From NCBI RefSeq assembly GCF_000004195.4, contig NC_030681.2:25684482-25748481 (forward strand): a DNA stretch of 64,000 nucleotides, given 5' to 3'. The first letter of the stretch is position 1. Each line of letters starts with the position of its first letter. The notes beneath the pieces were generated by a model, which saw only the letters and a program-made list of their open reading frames with translations, ran no database searches and was not told the DNA's origin. Position numbers and translations under genes: made by a program. This document shows positions 34,861-46,616 of the stretch, one piece after another. This stretch comes from Xenopus tropicalis (lineage: Eukaryota; Chordata; Amphibia; Anura; Pipidae).

Positions 34861-35141
34861 TTATAAAGGGAAGCCTGAGTGGACTGACTACAGATGCAAA
34901 AATAATTCATATTGTGCACTTTGCTTCTAATTTATATTCTGCTCCCTGTTTCATATTGTATGCGCTCAGTCGCCTGTGGTTCGACCCTTGTTTTCATATG
35001 CAAGCCTCTGCCCTAGAAGTGATTATTTTTCTAACATTTTTTTCAAATTTCTTGATAGCTCTTTCAGGATAATAAACACAACTGTATTAGAGCACCTAAT
35101 AACACTTAAAAAAATTAATTTATTGGGAAAGTGTTTTTGCC

Positions 35142-35537
35142 TTAAAGGAACAGTAACACCAAAAAACGAAAGTGTATAAAAGTACGTTAAATTACAATAT
35201 AATGTACTGTTGCACTTTTACACTGATAAAAGTTGTGTGCTTGCCTCAGAAAGACTACTATAATTTCCATAAGCAAAGCATGGGGGCAGCCATTCAAAGG
35301 AAAAAAGGCACAGGTTACATAGCAGATAACAGATATACCATTATATTGTTCAGCACTTATCTGTTATCTGCTACATAGCCTGTGTGTTTTCTCCTTTTTT
35401 CCAGCTTGAATGGCTGCCCCCATGGCTACATAGCAGCTTTGTTTATATAAACTATAGTAGTGTTACCGTAGCAAACAGAACTTCATATTTTAATTACTTT
35501 AAAGCTATTTAATGTTTTGGTGTTACTGTTCTTTTAA
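35142..35537. mobile_element. Palindromic TTAA MITE ('ggaacagtaacacc' family), copy 1
   Basis: Terminal TTAAAGGAACAGTAACACC is inverted at the right as ggtgttactgttcttttaa. Inner arms carry the 'catgggggcagccattcaaa' block and its inverse. A full copy is at 50795-51222 and a half copy at 54283-54508. Confidence 0.85.
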
Positions 35538-37353
35538 ATGGGTTGGTCATGCAGATGGTTATGGGCCGTCAACTATATTGGTTTTTAGAAAAGCCAGTTT
35601 AAACAAGATTTTTGCTTAAATGTGTTGCTCAGAATGACTTAATTTGCATTTTGTTTCATGTACACACACAGTACACCCAACAACAGGGATCAATGTTTTT
35701 GTTGCACCGACATAAGGGTTTACAAGCATTATACCAAATTGGCTATAATTTGCAGACTATATACTGTAAATATGTCAGTAACACAATAATATCAATAACA
35801 TGGGACTCTGCATGAATAACTAAAATATAATATTTGCTGAATTTTTTGTTCATATTGATAATGGCCTTTTAGCTGTGAGTTACTGTGTATCAAGGCACCA
35901 TACGCATTTATGGAAATTTGCAATACAAAGCACTCACAATATTCTTCAGAAATATGTATTCTCAGAAATATGTATTGCAGTGAGGTGAGCAGTGTGATTC
36001 AGGGACAAGCTATGTGTGTGTATGGTGCTGCCTGCCACTGGGCAATTATTTGTAAATTTTATTGCTACTGAAAGCAGCATTTGCTTTTCTGGTTATGATT
36101 TTAAAACAATGTTATCCCCCCAGCAAAAATCAGAGCCACCAGAGCAGAGAATAGAAAAGGACAAACACTGCTATTTATAGCAATAATATATACAAAACTT
36201 ACCATTAAAAATTTGTAATGAATGTATATTGCAAAGTTGCTTAGATCTATGTTTTCCTTTATTAGAGAAAAACATTATTTTTAGGGTTGACATGTCCTTT
36301 AAACACCTCAGTCTGGCCAATCATCCAAGCAGACAATTCATTAATAAAGGAGAGGTTGTTATATAGTTACCACTATAACTCATTGATACATTTGGAGTTG
36401 GTGGAAAACTTTATTCTTGCAAATTCTCCCTATGAGGCTTAATATTTAGTTTTACCTCTGTAAATGAATCATTTTATAAAGGATCTACAATGTGTGGCCC
36501 TTGGGTTGTTAACCGACAGCTTATGTCCTGGACTAATAACGACAAAGGCAGCTATCTCAGTATCTATGACGGGTGAGTAAAAATGTATGTGTTGGTATAA
36601 AAATAATAAATTTAATGTGAATAATGCTTCCTATGCACTGTAAATTTGCATACCGACTGGGAAATACTGGTTTGACGGTGTATTTGCAAGGCATCCTGCC
36701 AAATAGGCCATTGCACCATAATTCTGACAACCATTACCAATCTTTAAGTGCTATGGAAGGATATGTAACCATTTCAAGAAGGATTTACAGAAGCATAATA
36801 AAAAATACTGGCTTAAATCTTAAGGGCTTTCTGTCAGAATTAAGACATCTAATTGCTCTCTGGATTTTGTAGCAAGGTAAATGGCAGCCTTCTGAAATCT
36901 TATTAGTAGTAAATTTGCTATGTAATGGATATATTATAAAGAATATTAGATTTTCTGAGGATGTTACAAACAGTGCAAATGTCATTTGCCCACAATAAAG
37001 AGTTCCTTTTGGGGAGGGAGTGTTAAAGCGTTCCCATTTTTTTGCAAAGACTAAGGAATAATAATCTGATGTAACCTCCTTGAAACATTTGAGTGAATTA
37101 GATGCCAGTACAAGTTTGGTCCTGGCCCAGATAACAATTGGGAATGTTAGAAAATCCCATCAGGTGAGGACCACATCAGGGTGCTGATTCAGTCCTCCCT
37201 TGAACAGTTTCCCTAAGCCCCATTTGGATCCAATTGGCACTGGGGCCAAACAATCAGGGCATCCCAATTTGGACTGGTGTGTAGCTGGCCAAACATATAT
37301 ATTATTAAGTTGCTGATGTTCTAATTTTAGCAAATCAACAGAGAAGATACCTA

Positions 37354-37491
37354 GGGGCTCATTTATCAGCAGCGGCCAGTAACCCCATAGCAACCAATCA
37401 GTGATTACCTTTTGTGGATGGAACAATTTGATTAGTTGCCATGGGTTACTGCCCACAGGCAAATTTGCCCACTGTTGATAAATGACCTCCC
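37354..37491. mobile_element. Short MITE with 'ggctcatttatcag' ends
   Basis: Left ggggctcatttatcagcag and right ctgttgataaatgacctccc are inverted. Inner 'gtaaccccatagcaacc' is mirrored by 'agttgccatgggttac'. Confidence 0.65.
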
Positions 37492-38388
37492 AGACTGAAT
37501 CTCCTAATTTAGGAACCACTGAAGACAGTTTGGGACAACAATATACAGGCAGGCAAGGACAGGTCTGGGCTGGGATTCAAAATAGTCCCGGGCATTTTAA
37601 GTTCACAGAGGCCCTAACAGCCCCCACCAGTCCAATAATTTCTGTCTATGGCATCTTACAGCAGCCCCTCTGGCATTTGCCTTTGGGACCTGGGCAAGGA
37701 AGAGTGGCTTGTATAAAGGTCAGCATACAGGAAAGAGATAAAAGCAATATTACAATTTTTCACTTTGCATTAAAGGTGAGCATGTAAGTAAAAAATATCC
37801 CAAGAACCTTAATGGAGTATATAAATTCCACCTGTCACAGCTTCTAACAGAAATAAATAAAAAAAGTGCCCCACTGGACACGCAACTCTGTGACAGGAAG
37901 CCTTCAGTGCAAAAATGCCTACTTGTCAACAGGTGCAGCAACCAATCAGCAGGCAGCATTAACTAGCACTTTCATCCAATTGGATATAATAGCAAACTAG
38001 ACCTGAAGCAGGCACTGCACCTTTTATTACATTACTCTTATTTATACTTTATTTCATTGGTTCTACCCTCAGTAACCATTTAGCTGAATAGGGGAATAAT
38101 GATATTTTTTTCCTAACTCATATCAGAAAAAAATAAGGAAACATCTCCCCGCTGATTCATCAAACTGTTTGTGATTCAACATGGGATCTAAAATTGTCTC
38201 CACTTGCCATTACCAGAACTCCATGTTTACACATTTTATATGATTTTGTATTAAATTAATATGTATTAATATTATTATACTCAGTTTTCAATTACCAACA
38301 CTTCACAGCAAATACATACAGTGTTAAATCAGTCCCGGTGGAATATATATTCAAAATTACCTATGATACACATCATACGAATATGTAC

Positions 38389-38504
38389 CTGGTTCTTCAG
38401 TGACATCTACTTTGCCAACCTTTACACCAAGTGCATGGCTCCTCTCTGCAAAACTCTCCCACGCTGACTGAATTTGCTGGCAGGCTGGACACCAAGGAGC
38501 ATAA
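38389..38504 (-). CDS. TMX4: TMX4 exon 2, thioredoxin active-site exon
   Basis: The acceptor AG is at 38506-38505 and the donor GTACAT begins at 38388. The exon completes Phe67 and encodes residues 68-105, then the first base of Gly106. It starts YAPWCPACQQ, so the redox motif is Cys72-Pro-Ala-Cys75. It continues through the helix to VGKVDVTEEPG. A second GT (GTAATT, about 38358) further downstream would add residues that do not match the family and would break the phase to exon 3. The GTACAT donor was therefore chosen, although it is weaker. CPAC is the TMX1-type site, whereas the human TMX4 site is recalled as CPSC. Confidence 0.95.
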
Positions 38505-39719
38505 CTTGGCAAAAACAAAGAGAGAATTTTAAATGAATTCATGAAGTTTAAAATAAAAATTAAGGAATGTTTTCCTGGCCTATCCATTTTTCCCTAATGT
38601 TTATGAAAATACAGGGCCCATGGCCCCCCTGGTATAGGGTTGGATTGTGTGTCTGGATATAAGTGCTTTATTCAGCAAGGCACTAGAAAATAAAGAACAG
38701 TAAATATCAACCCTACAGCAAAGTGAAGCTTCTCAAATAACCCTGAATTCAAGTTTACATAGTGAAATGACATTTTATTAAAAAAAATAAATAAATTGCC
38801 CTCTGGTTTACAAATGAGCATCTCCGGTAAAACATTTTGTGCCACTTCAGTAACATAAATTCAGTAACATAAAAACTCTTCCTTTTGTACTGTGCCACTA
38901 AAACGTAATCATACTCATCAGTTGCTTCCAGCACTATGTATGACAAGAGCAAACTATTAAAATCAGGCATAAAATGTTGTTCCAGTAAGCAGCCTCTGCA
39001 ATGTGAGCCATTTAACACCCTCAGGTTGTTTAATACATTAAAGAGTGATCTTGGAATTGAATGATTTTATGGGGTTAAGCAAAAAGTGTTTTTTAATGTG
39101 AAGTTGCCTGAAAGATTCATTCCTTGATGAACTTAAAATATGCTCCTGGACTATTATTAAGACAAGTCAAGTGCATTAAACTTTTCATTCAAGACCATTT
39201 TCATATCAGACTCAGACTAATAACGCATACTAACTTTTCATACGTATTGAATGGAGTATTAGCACCAATTCTCAGAGTACCTTATTTTAAGATAAACCTA
39301 AACATACAAACTGCCTAACAAAAAAGAAAATGCTATTCTAAGTAACTTTCCAATATAAATTAAGGTAAAGCTTTCAATCATTTATTTGGAAATGTAATTG
39401 AATGATTACTTCTGGTTCCCACTTGAAACAATGTAGCAGAAGTTAGCCTTGAATGCTTTACAAGGTCTATTAATCTGCTGCTAAATTATTTCAAAAGTTA
39501 GAACCACCAGGTAATATCTCACACTCTTCACAAATGGAGTGGATTTCCCTATGATTTCACTTACTTACATATACAACTTAGGGATTTGTTTGGTTTTCAG
39601 CTGAATCTGAAATCTGAGGTGGACTAGAATATCCTTTTTATGTTTTTCAGGTGGGCAGAAAAAAAACCTACAGTAAAATCCAGAAAAATGTAAAATGGTC
39701 TAATTAACCTATGTAGTGA

Positions 39720-40487
39720 GTGCTATTGAGTGCCAATTTGTAATTGATCTTCATTGTTTATTATTTGTGGTTTTTGAATTATTTAGGTATTTGTTAAGCA
39801 GCTCTACACTTTGGAATTTCAGCAACTATCTGGTTGCTTGTGTCCAAGTTAACCTAGCAACCAGGCAGTGGTTTAAAAGAGAGACTGGGGTATGAATAGA
39901 GGAGGGGCTAAAAAGAAAGATAAGTAATAAAAAGTAAAAATACAAATAACAATGTAGCCTCACACAGAAATAGTTTTTTGGCTGCTGGGGTTAGTGACCC
40001 CCATTTGAAAGCTGAAAAAAGTCTGAAGAGGAAGGCAAATATTCAAAAACAAAAAAAAAATCAAAAATAAAACATGAAGACCAAGTTGCTAAGAAATGGC
40101 TATTCTATAACATACTAAGGGGCAGATTCATAAAATCACGAGTGTGAATCCCGAATGGGATAAATTCGGATTGGATATGAAAATTTCAGAAGATCGCAAA
40201 TATCACGAAAATACTTACGAAAAAATCGTATTAGTCATGATAATATTGTATTGGCGATCCGTCACAAGTCACGAAATTGTCGTACTGAACGATTGTAAAC
40301 AGTAGGAAAACCTTTCCGATTTTTTCGCGCAGGCGTACGAAAAAGTCACGCAAGCGTATGAAAAAGTCGTGCAGACGCCAAAAAAGTTGCGCAAGCGACA
40401 AAAAATTCTGCGAAATTCTGCGTGGAGCATTCTTGTCTTAGTAAATCTGCCCCTAAGAGTTAACCATGAAGGTGAACTACCCCTTTA
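39720..40487. mobile_element. TTAA-type dispersed element interrupted by a MITE
   Basis: Family landmarks include 'gcaactatctggttgcttg', 'ctagcaaccaggcagtgg', 'tttttggctgctggggttag' and the terminus gaaggtgaactacccctttaa. The copy is split at 40118 by the 335-bp element at 40119-40453. Confidence 0.7.
40119..40453. mobile_element. PIF/Harbinger-like MITE with TAA target duplication
   Basis: The ends ggggcagattcataaaatc and cttagtaaatctgcccc are inverted. TAA directly flanks both sides (40116-40118 and 40454-40456), and removing the element restores the host repeat. The interior is rich in short CpG-containing direct repeats such as gtacgaaaaagtc. Confidence 0.8.
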
Positions 40488-40978
40488 AAGAGCTTCAAGT
40501 AATGTATTAAAGCAACTTCAAGTATTCAAATGATATAAGCACAAGTTGTTCTTTAAAATAGATTACTGACATGTGTTTATGAGAAGGTTTAAGCAGTGCA
40601 GAATTAATGTACATGACAGCAGAGAAGAGAAATTAAAAGATCAAATTCAGATGCACAGCCTAATGCAATAAGGGATCTGTGTAAGGGCATAAGAGGTGCT
40701 AACTTAATGGAATTCACTATTTACAAAAGAACCCATGGCAAGATATGTATGTGGTTAGTATTTGAAAAATCTTACTTTCACTAAAATAACACTTACAGAA
40801 AACAAAATTATGTGCAAAAAAACGCCTGAAACGAATTAGAATTGGCAGGACCAAAGAAAAAGTATAAAATGTGGAAAAATATTAAAATTAAGTAAAGTAA
40901 AATTGAAGTTTATCTGTATGAAAACTCCTCCAGTAATAACACAAAGCTAAAGGAAGAGCACACAACTGTGCCCCTTTT

Positions 40979-41279
40979 AAGCTGGCCATACACGTGGCGA
41001 TCTGACGATATTTCGTGCGACGGTTGAATCGGCAGGTAAGGAGGTAGAAACAATAGGATTTCTACCTCCTTCTGCCGATTCAGCTCTGAAGGGAGATTTT
41101 GGTCAGGCGCCTTCTATGGCGCCCAATCAAAATTTTCAAACTGGTCCGATCGGCGAGTCGGCCGTTATCAGCAGCTTCATGCGATATCGGTCGACTCGCC
41201 GACATACCATACACGCACCGAATACCGTACGAAACGAGGTTTCGTACGATATTATCGGTGCGTGTATGGCCACCTTTAG
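40979..41279. mobile_element. 'ggccata' foldback MITE, well preserved
   Basis: Left taagctggccatacacg and right cgtgtatggccacctttag are inverted. Inner palindromes include 'ggtaaggaggtagaaacaat...atttctacctcc' and 'cgtacgaaac...gtttcgtacg'. Confidence 0.8.
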
Positions 41280-41508
41280 ACTAGTGCCACACGGGGCCAA
41301 TTTTCAGCCCCTTCCCTGCACCAGCCGGCTACCTTCCCTGCACCCAGAAGCATAGTCTTGCATTATTTGGCTTGTATCTGCAACGTCTGCCTGCGCCTGG
41401 GTGGAAACAATGCTTCCGCGTGCAGGGAAGGTAGCAGGTTGGTGCCAGCATAGGGGCTGATTCTTGGCCTGCCTTCTCCAAGAAACAGCGCTTTGTGGCA
41501 CTAGCCTT
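41277..41508. mobile_element. Foldback MITE ('cacacggggc' family)
   Basis: It directly abuts the preceding MITE. Left gactagtgccacacggggcc is mirrored by 'gctttgtggcactagcc'. Inner 'ccggctaccttccctgcac' is mirrored by 'tgcagggaaggtagcagg'. Same family as 14350-14692. Confidence 0.75.
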
Positions 41509-42059
41509 CGGAATTTACAGCAAACAAATGTAAAAAAAAAAATGAAAACAAATATAAACTAAAAGAAAGAAAAAACAAAACGGCAGGCCATAAATTAGGA
41601 GTTGTATTACTGGCCAGGAAGCACCAGCATTTGTTGATACAGTTCAGCCTAACACAATCTTGTGCTTCCATATGACTGGCAAGGACCCAGCAACTTTCTT
41701 TGAAACTACCATGTGAGAGTTGCCTTTCGGTAAGGTGCAATACTTACATTTAAAATGGCATTTTTGTTTTAGGGGCCCTTCACGCAAAAGTGTTTATGCA
41801 CATTTAAAGAAAATGCAATTCTAAGTAACATTCCAATATTCATTAATTAAACACCTTTAAGAATATGTTAAAGCTTATTAAAAGTCCCAGAGGAGACCTG
41901 ATTCCTGTTACTTTACTTTAAGACTAATGTCCCACAGAGTGAGTTAATTGCCGGCAATAGATCTCTGCTACCGTGCTTGACTAACTGCTCCAAAATGCCT
42001 TTCCACCGGCTTCCTCCTGCAGGCGACTGGAAAGCTGAAGTGATGAGCAGGATATAGAA

Positions 42060-42190
42060 AATATGGGCAAAATATTGTTGTACAGAGAAAAAGTAAACCA
42101 TTTTTAAAATTTGTAATCATTTGATTAAAAGATAAGAGATTGTCTTTCTGTAATGCGGAGGGTTTCTGGATAACATATCCCATACCTGTA
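42060..42190. mobile_element. Partial 'tacaggtatgggatcc' family element
   Basis: Only one terminus remains, from 'aatcatttgattaaaagata' to 'taacatatcccatacctgta'. It abuts the next TTAA element. Confidence 0.6.
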
Positions 42191-42193
42191 CTA

Positions 42194-42374
42194 TTAAGGG
42201 AGAAATAAAGGTATAATCACTGTGATTATAAGAGGAAGAAGATCACTGCGAATTAGCGAGGACTTCTAACATGAGCACCAGCCCAGGGTATCAGGCTAAT
42301 TACTGGGGGGTGGTAACATTTCGCAGCTCCCCACCACCTGGGGATTAGTGATTTTACCTTTAGCTCTCCTTTAA
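42194..42374. mobile_element. Small TTAA MITE related to the large palindromes
   Basis: TTAAGGGAGAAATAAAGGTA and agtgattttacctttagctc...tttaa form the ends. The inner 'gcaccagcccagggta' block is shared with the palindromes at 23836 and 51563. Confidence 0.55.
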
Positions 42375-43054
42375 AAGAGAATGCAGTTCTCTTTATGTTC
42401 AACATTATATGCCCCCAATATCATTTGGGTTTGGCTGCCCGCACAAAGAAATTTAAAAGCAAGTCGCAGTTTGATACTTGATTGAAAACATGTATCAAAA
42501 TAGCCAAGGTGGCTAACAGGGTAAAACTATATGTAGAACACCCTTCCTTTTAACTGAATATGACTTTGAAGAATATTTCTGTAGGACTGTGTGGATCCAT
42601 TTATTTACAGCACAGATGTCAAACCTGTCTCACAAGCTGCAAATCTGTCTCTTTTACCCCAAGGCCCTTCCCAGTGTAAACTTTTTCTGAAGATAATGTA
42701 GCTTGTACATACTTGCCTTCCTTTCCTTTAGTAGTGATCATAAAGGATCATAAACCCCAAAATGTTGCATAACAAAAGAATATATCATTTTGAACAGCGT
42801 TCCAATATATATTTTTTTACAAATTACAAAAGTTATTTGTAGATGTACTTGCTATTGAAAGCACTGTTTGTCCCTTGCTATTCTCTGAACTGCTGACTAC
42901 TGAAATAATCAAGTGACAGACCTCTGGAGAAGCTTGCAGCGCATTCAGGGAATTAGAGTCTTTTCTGGATGATGGCTGAAGTTTGCTACATTGTTTCAAG
43001 AGTCAAATAATTTAACATAAGTTGGCCCTGAATGCTTCTTCAAGGATCTGTTTA

Positions 43055-44669
43055 CAGTGGAGGAAATAATTATTTGATCCCTCACTGATTTTGTAAGTTT
43101 GTCCAATGACAAAGAAATGAAAAGTCTCAGAACAGTATCATTTCAATTGTAGGTTTATTTTAACAGTGGCAGATAGCACATCAAAAGGACAATCGAAAAA
43201 ATAACTTTAAATAAAAGATAGCAACTGATTTGCATTTCATTGAGTGAAATAAGTTTTTGAACCCCTACCAACCATTAAGAGTTCTGGCTCCCACAGAGTG
43301 GTTAGACACTTCTACTCAATTAGTCAACCTCATTAAGGACACCTGTCTTAACTAGTCACCTGTATAAAAGACACCTGTCCACAGAATCAATCAATCAAGC
43401 AGACTCCAAACTCTCCAACATGGGAAAGACCAAAGAGCTGTCCAAGGATGTCAGAGACAAAATTGTAGACCTGCACAAGGCTGGAATGGGCTACAAAACC
43501 ATTAGCAAGAAGCTGGGAGAGAAGGTGACAACTGTTGGTGCGATTGTTCGAAAATGGAAGGAGCACAAAATGACCATCAATCGACCTCGCTCTGGGGCTC
43601 CACGCAAGATCTCACCTCGTGGGGTGTCAATGATTCTGAGAAAGGTGAAAAAGCATCCTAGAACTACACGGGAGGAGTTAGTTAATGACCTCAAATTAGC
43701 AGGGACCACAGTCACCAAGAAAACCATTGGAAACACATTACACCGCAATGGATTAAAATCCTGCAGGGCTCGCAAGGTCCCCCTGCTCAAGAAGGCACAT
43801 GTGCAGGCCCGTCTGAAGTTTGCCAATGAACACCTGAATGATTCTGTGAGTGACTGGGAGAAGGTGCTGTGGTCTGATGAGACCAAAATAGAGCTCTTTG
43901 GCATTAACTCAACTCGCTGTGTTTGGAGGAAGAAAAATGCTGCCTATGACCCCCAAAACACCGTCCCCACCGTCAAGCATGGGGGTGGAAACATTTTGCT
44001 TTTGGGGGTTTTTTTCTGCTAAGGGCACAGGACAACTTATTCGCATTAACGGGAAAATGGACGGAGCCATGTATCGTGAAATCCTGAACGACAACCTCCT
44101 TCCCTCTGCCAGGAAACTGAAAATGGGTCGTGGATGGGTGTTCCAGCACGACAATGACCCAAAACATACAGCAAAGGCAACAAAGGAGTGGCTCAAGAAG
44201 AAGCACATTAAGGTCATGGAGTGGCCTTGTCAGTCTCCGGACCTTAATCCAATAGAAAACCTATGGAGGGAGCTCAAGCTCAGAGTTGCTCAGAGACAGC
44301 CTCGAAACCTTAGGGATTTAGAGATGATCTGCAAAGAGGAGTGGACCAACATTCCTCCTAAAATGTGCGCAAACTTGGTCATCAATTACAAGAAACGTTT
44401 GACCTCTGTGCTTGCAAACAAGGGTTTTTCCACTAAGTATTAAGTCTTTTTTTGTTAGAGGGTTCAAAAACTTATTTCACTCAATGAAATGCAAATCAGT
44501 TGCTATCTTTTATTTAAAGTTATTTTTTCGATTGTCCTTTTGATGTGCTATCTGCCACTGTTAAAATAAACCTACAATTGAAATGATACTGTTCTGAGAC
44601 TTTTCATTTCTTTGTCATTGGACAAACTTACAAAATCAGTGAGGGGTCAAATAATTATTTCCTCCACTG
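43055..44669 (+). mobile_element. Tc1-like transposon, nearly intact
   Basis: The element is bounded by CAGTGGAGG and CCTCCACTG and flanked by TA on both sides (43053-43054 and 44670-44671). The terminal inverted repeats are about 210 bp (43055-43264 and 44460-44669), with one or two mismatches. This indicates a young insertion. It carries one transposase gene with a single frameshift. Its location in TMX4 intron 1, opposite to the gene strand, is unlikely to disturb coding. Confidence 0.95.
43420..44443 (+). pseudogene. Tc1-like DD34E transposase, broken by one frameshift
   Basis: The first frame (43420-44022) starts [20 protein letters not shown], a paired-type helix-turn-helix, followed by the [11 protein letters not shown] hook and the second HTH. 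The first catalytic Asp lies in [12 protein letters not shown]. The second frame, read from about 44010 to the stop at 44441-44443, carries the second Asp in [10 protein letters not shown] and the Glu in [15 protein letters not shown], completing a DD34E triad. It ends NKGFSTKY, the usual Tc1 C-terminus. The frame changes near 44000-44012, where one extra T in a T/G run (and a G-to-T change) differs from the family. Apart from that the protein looks full length (about 340 aa), so inactivation is recent. Confidence 0.92.
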
Positions 44670-44894
44670 TATCTATTGGCTTCTCTTACATTGTTTCCCA
44701 CTAATATATAACACATAATAAACATTTTCCCAGATTTTGCACCATTTTTTTCTGGTCCCCTAAAAAATGTAAAATGGGGGTTCTACTGTATATTGCAAAA
44801 TAACATTCAAACCACTGAAAATGTAATTCATGTGTATTGGAAATTACATTGTCTTTTATTAGGCAAATTTTTATTTTGGGTTTTTGTATTCCCT

Positions 44895-45207
44895 TTAGGC
44901 CAACACACAAGGAGATTAGTTGCCCTGTGATTAATTTCCTCTAGTAGTGGAGACTAATCTTTAAAGGCTTTTCTACCAGCGGTAATGTAAATCGTCTGTA
45001 GGAAAACATATGTGTCACTTTGGCTTTCCAAACTCGCCCGAAGTCTCCTTGTGAGGCAACTTCGGGCAGAAAGCCTAAGCAACACATATGTTTTCCTAAT
45101 GGTGATTTACATTTCCTTCGGTAAGAAAGCATTCAGAGAAAATTAGTCGCCACCACTAGAGCAGATTAACTGCGGGGCAACTAATCTCCTTATGTGTCAC
45201 TGGTCTT
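44895..45207. mobile_element. Foldback MITE ('gactaatctcc' family)
   Basis: Left 'cacaaggagattagttgccc' is mirrored by 'gggcaactaatctccttatg'. Inner 'gtaggaaaacatatgtgtc' is mirrored by 'aacacatatgttttcctaa'. A diverged relative is at 13838-14130. Confidence 0.8.
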
Positions 45208-46082
45208 AATAGTCATTTACTAAAAGTGCAGATAAAAAATTCACTACCATTACTGGTAAGAGGGCTACTTACACCACAGATAAAGCACAGTCAAAAGGCA
45301 GGCGTACTGAACCTCTTTATGCCTTTTCTGCATTTGTTATAAACTAAGTTTGTATTTATATGATTTAGGTTTGTAAAAATGCACGCTTTTGAACTCTTAA
45401 TTCTATATAAAACCACATAAAAGCCACAACTGATCAGTGTCCCCCTGAATGACAAATATCCCATTGGAACAGGTGATCTGGAGCAGTGCAGGGGTCACAT
45501 TTAAATGTAAGAGGAGTAGCTGGTGGCTGGAAGGGCCTATCTTAATGTAATCTCTATATGCTTTGTTGTATAGTGCATAAATATTTTCTATTGTCTTCTA
45601 AATGCACGTCAAGCGCAAGAAAATACCGCATGTGGCATCAAAAAAGGTGATGAAACGTGAATGCAATAAATCACAACTCTGTACAACTGGGCTGAATATA
45701 ATGGAATCAGCTGATGAGTTTAGGTGTGCTCAAACCTGCTTTAAACACATAAAAGGGCCTGTATGCAAGAAGCCTAAAAGCAGCCAAATTGTGCAACGCC
45801 TACTATATAATTATAAGTGGCTTAATGGTAATAGAGTGAGGGGTATCCACCCATTTTCAATAACCTGGTCACAAATTAATTTTAACACATCTGCGCAGTT
45901 GGCCAGCTTTAAAAATCTGGGACCAAGTTTCCAAAGACTGATGCTCCAAATAAGGCACTGTCCCTAGAAATTAAAGAAAACTAATAACAGTACATAAGTC
46001 AGAGACCAACGTACCACAGGGCATAGGGGCAAAATCATCCTGCTCTATTATACTGCCAGCTGATAACCCTGAATGGATATTT

Positions 46083-46590
46083 ATACAGCACTATGTATGT
46101 GTAGCACTGTAAGTTAAAACAATACAGTAACAGAAGATGGGGATCAATGCAGTAATATAAAATAATACTAAAATTCAGATCCATTTAGGAAGAATAAGTG
46201 CTAAGAGACTCAAGAGAAAGGAGGCCCCTTTCCACTAGAGCTTACAATCTAAGTGCATGACAGATCTTGTCCATATGCAAGTCCAGCTCTTTCTCCTACC
46301 CTCTAGGCTGCTGTAATGGGACAGGCTGAGGCCACTGTCACTGTGTGGTATACACAGGCTGCCTTGTATGTATGTATATATGTATAACTTTATTTATAAA
46401 GCACCACAAGGGTAGACACTGTACAATCTTACAATATACAAAATTACACACAGGGAGGACAAGTGTTAGAATAAATACAATAAATAAGTATAAATACACA
46501 AGAAGTAAGTGCCATGTGGTATGAGACACAGTAGGAAGGAGGTCCCTGCTCCATAGACCTTACAATCTAAGTACTTAGTAGTTCCTGCAC
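46083..46590. mobile_element. Retroposon-like dispersed fragments
   Basis: Two pieces each end in the block '(gagc/gacc)ttacaatctaagt' (about 46240 and 46560). The second piece (46372-46590) lies between an outlying satellite-like unit at 46322-46370 and the main array. The class is uncertain, possibly L2-derived. Confidence 0.4.
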
Positions 46591-46616
46591 AGGGACTGTC
46601 ATTCTACTGTATACAT

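Larger units (their letters stand above)
33810..38388 (-). other. TMX4: TMX4 intron 2
   Basis: Holds a dispersed repeat with a 41-bp minisatellite (33890-34860), a palindromic TTAA MITE (35142-35537) and a short MITE (37354-37491). It also holds fragments near 36100-36310 of a family also seen at 39315-39480, 41800-41900, 42740-43030 and 63550-63920. No other exon is recognised. Confidence 0.65.

Noticed and set aside
36400..36575. Exon-like plus-strand stretch ending at GTGAGT in TMX4 intron 2
   Set aside because: It is open for about 50 codons with a good donor, but the peptide matches no family I know. It has no partner exon, and the 'caatgtgtggccctt' start resembles a common frog repeat.
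38357..38388. Extension of TMX4 exon 2 to a later donor (GTAATT)
   Set aside because: It would add TYSYDVYHR-type residues absent from the family and break the phase to exon 3. The GTACAT donor gives an exact join.
45602..45967. 121-codon plus-strand ORF in TMX4 intron 1
   Set aside because: No domain, no recognisable homologue, and an ordinary length for chance in AT-rich DNA. No promoter or splice context is seen.
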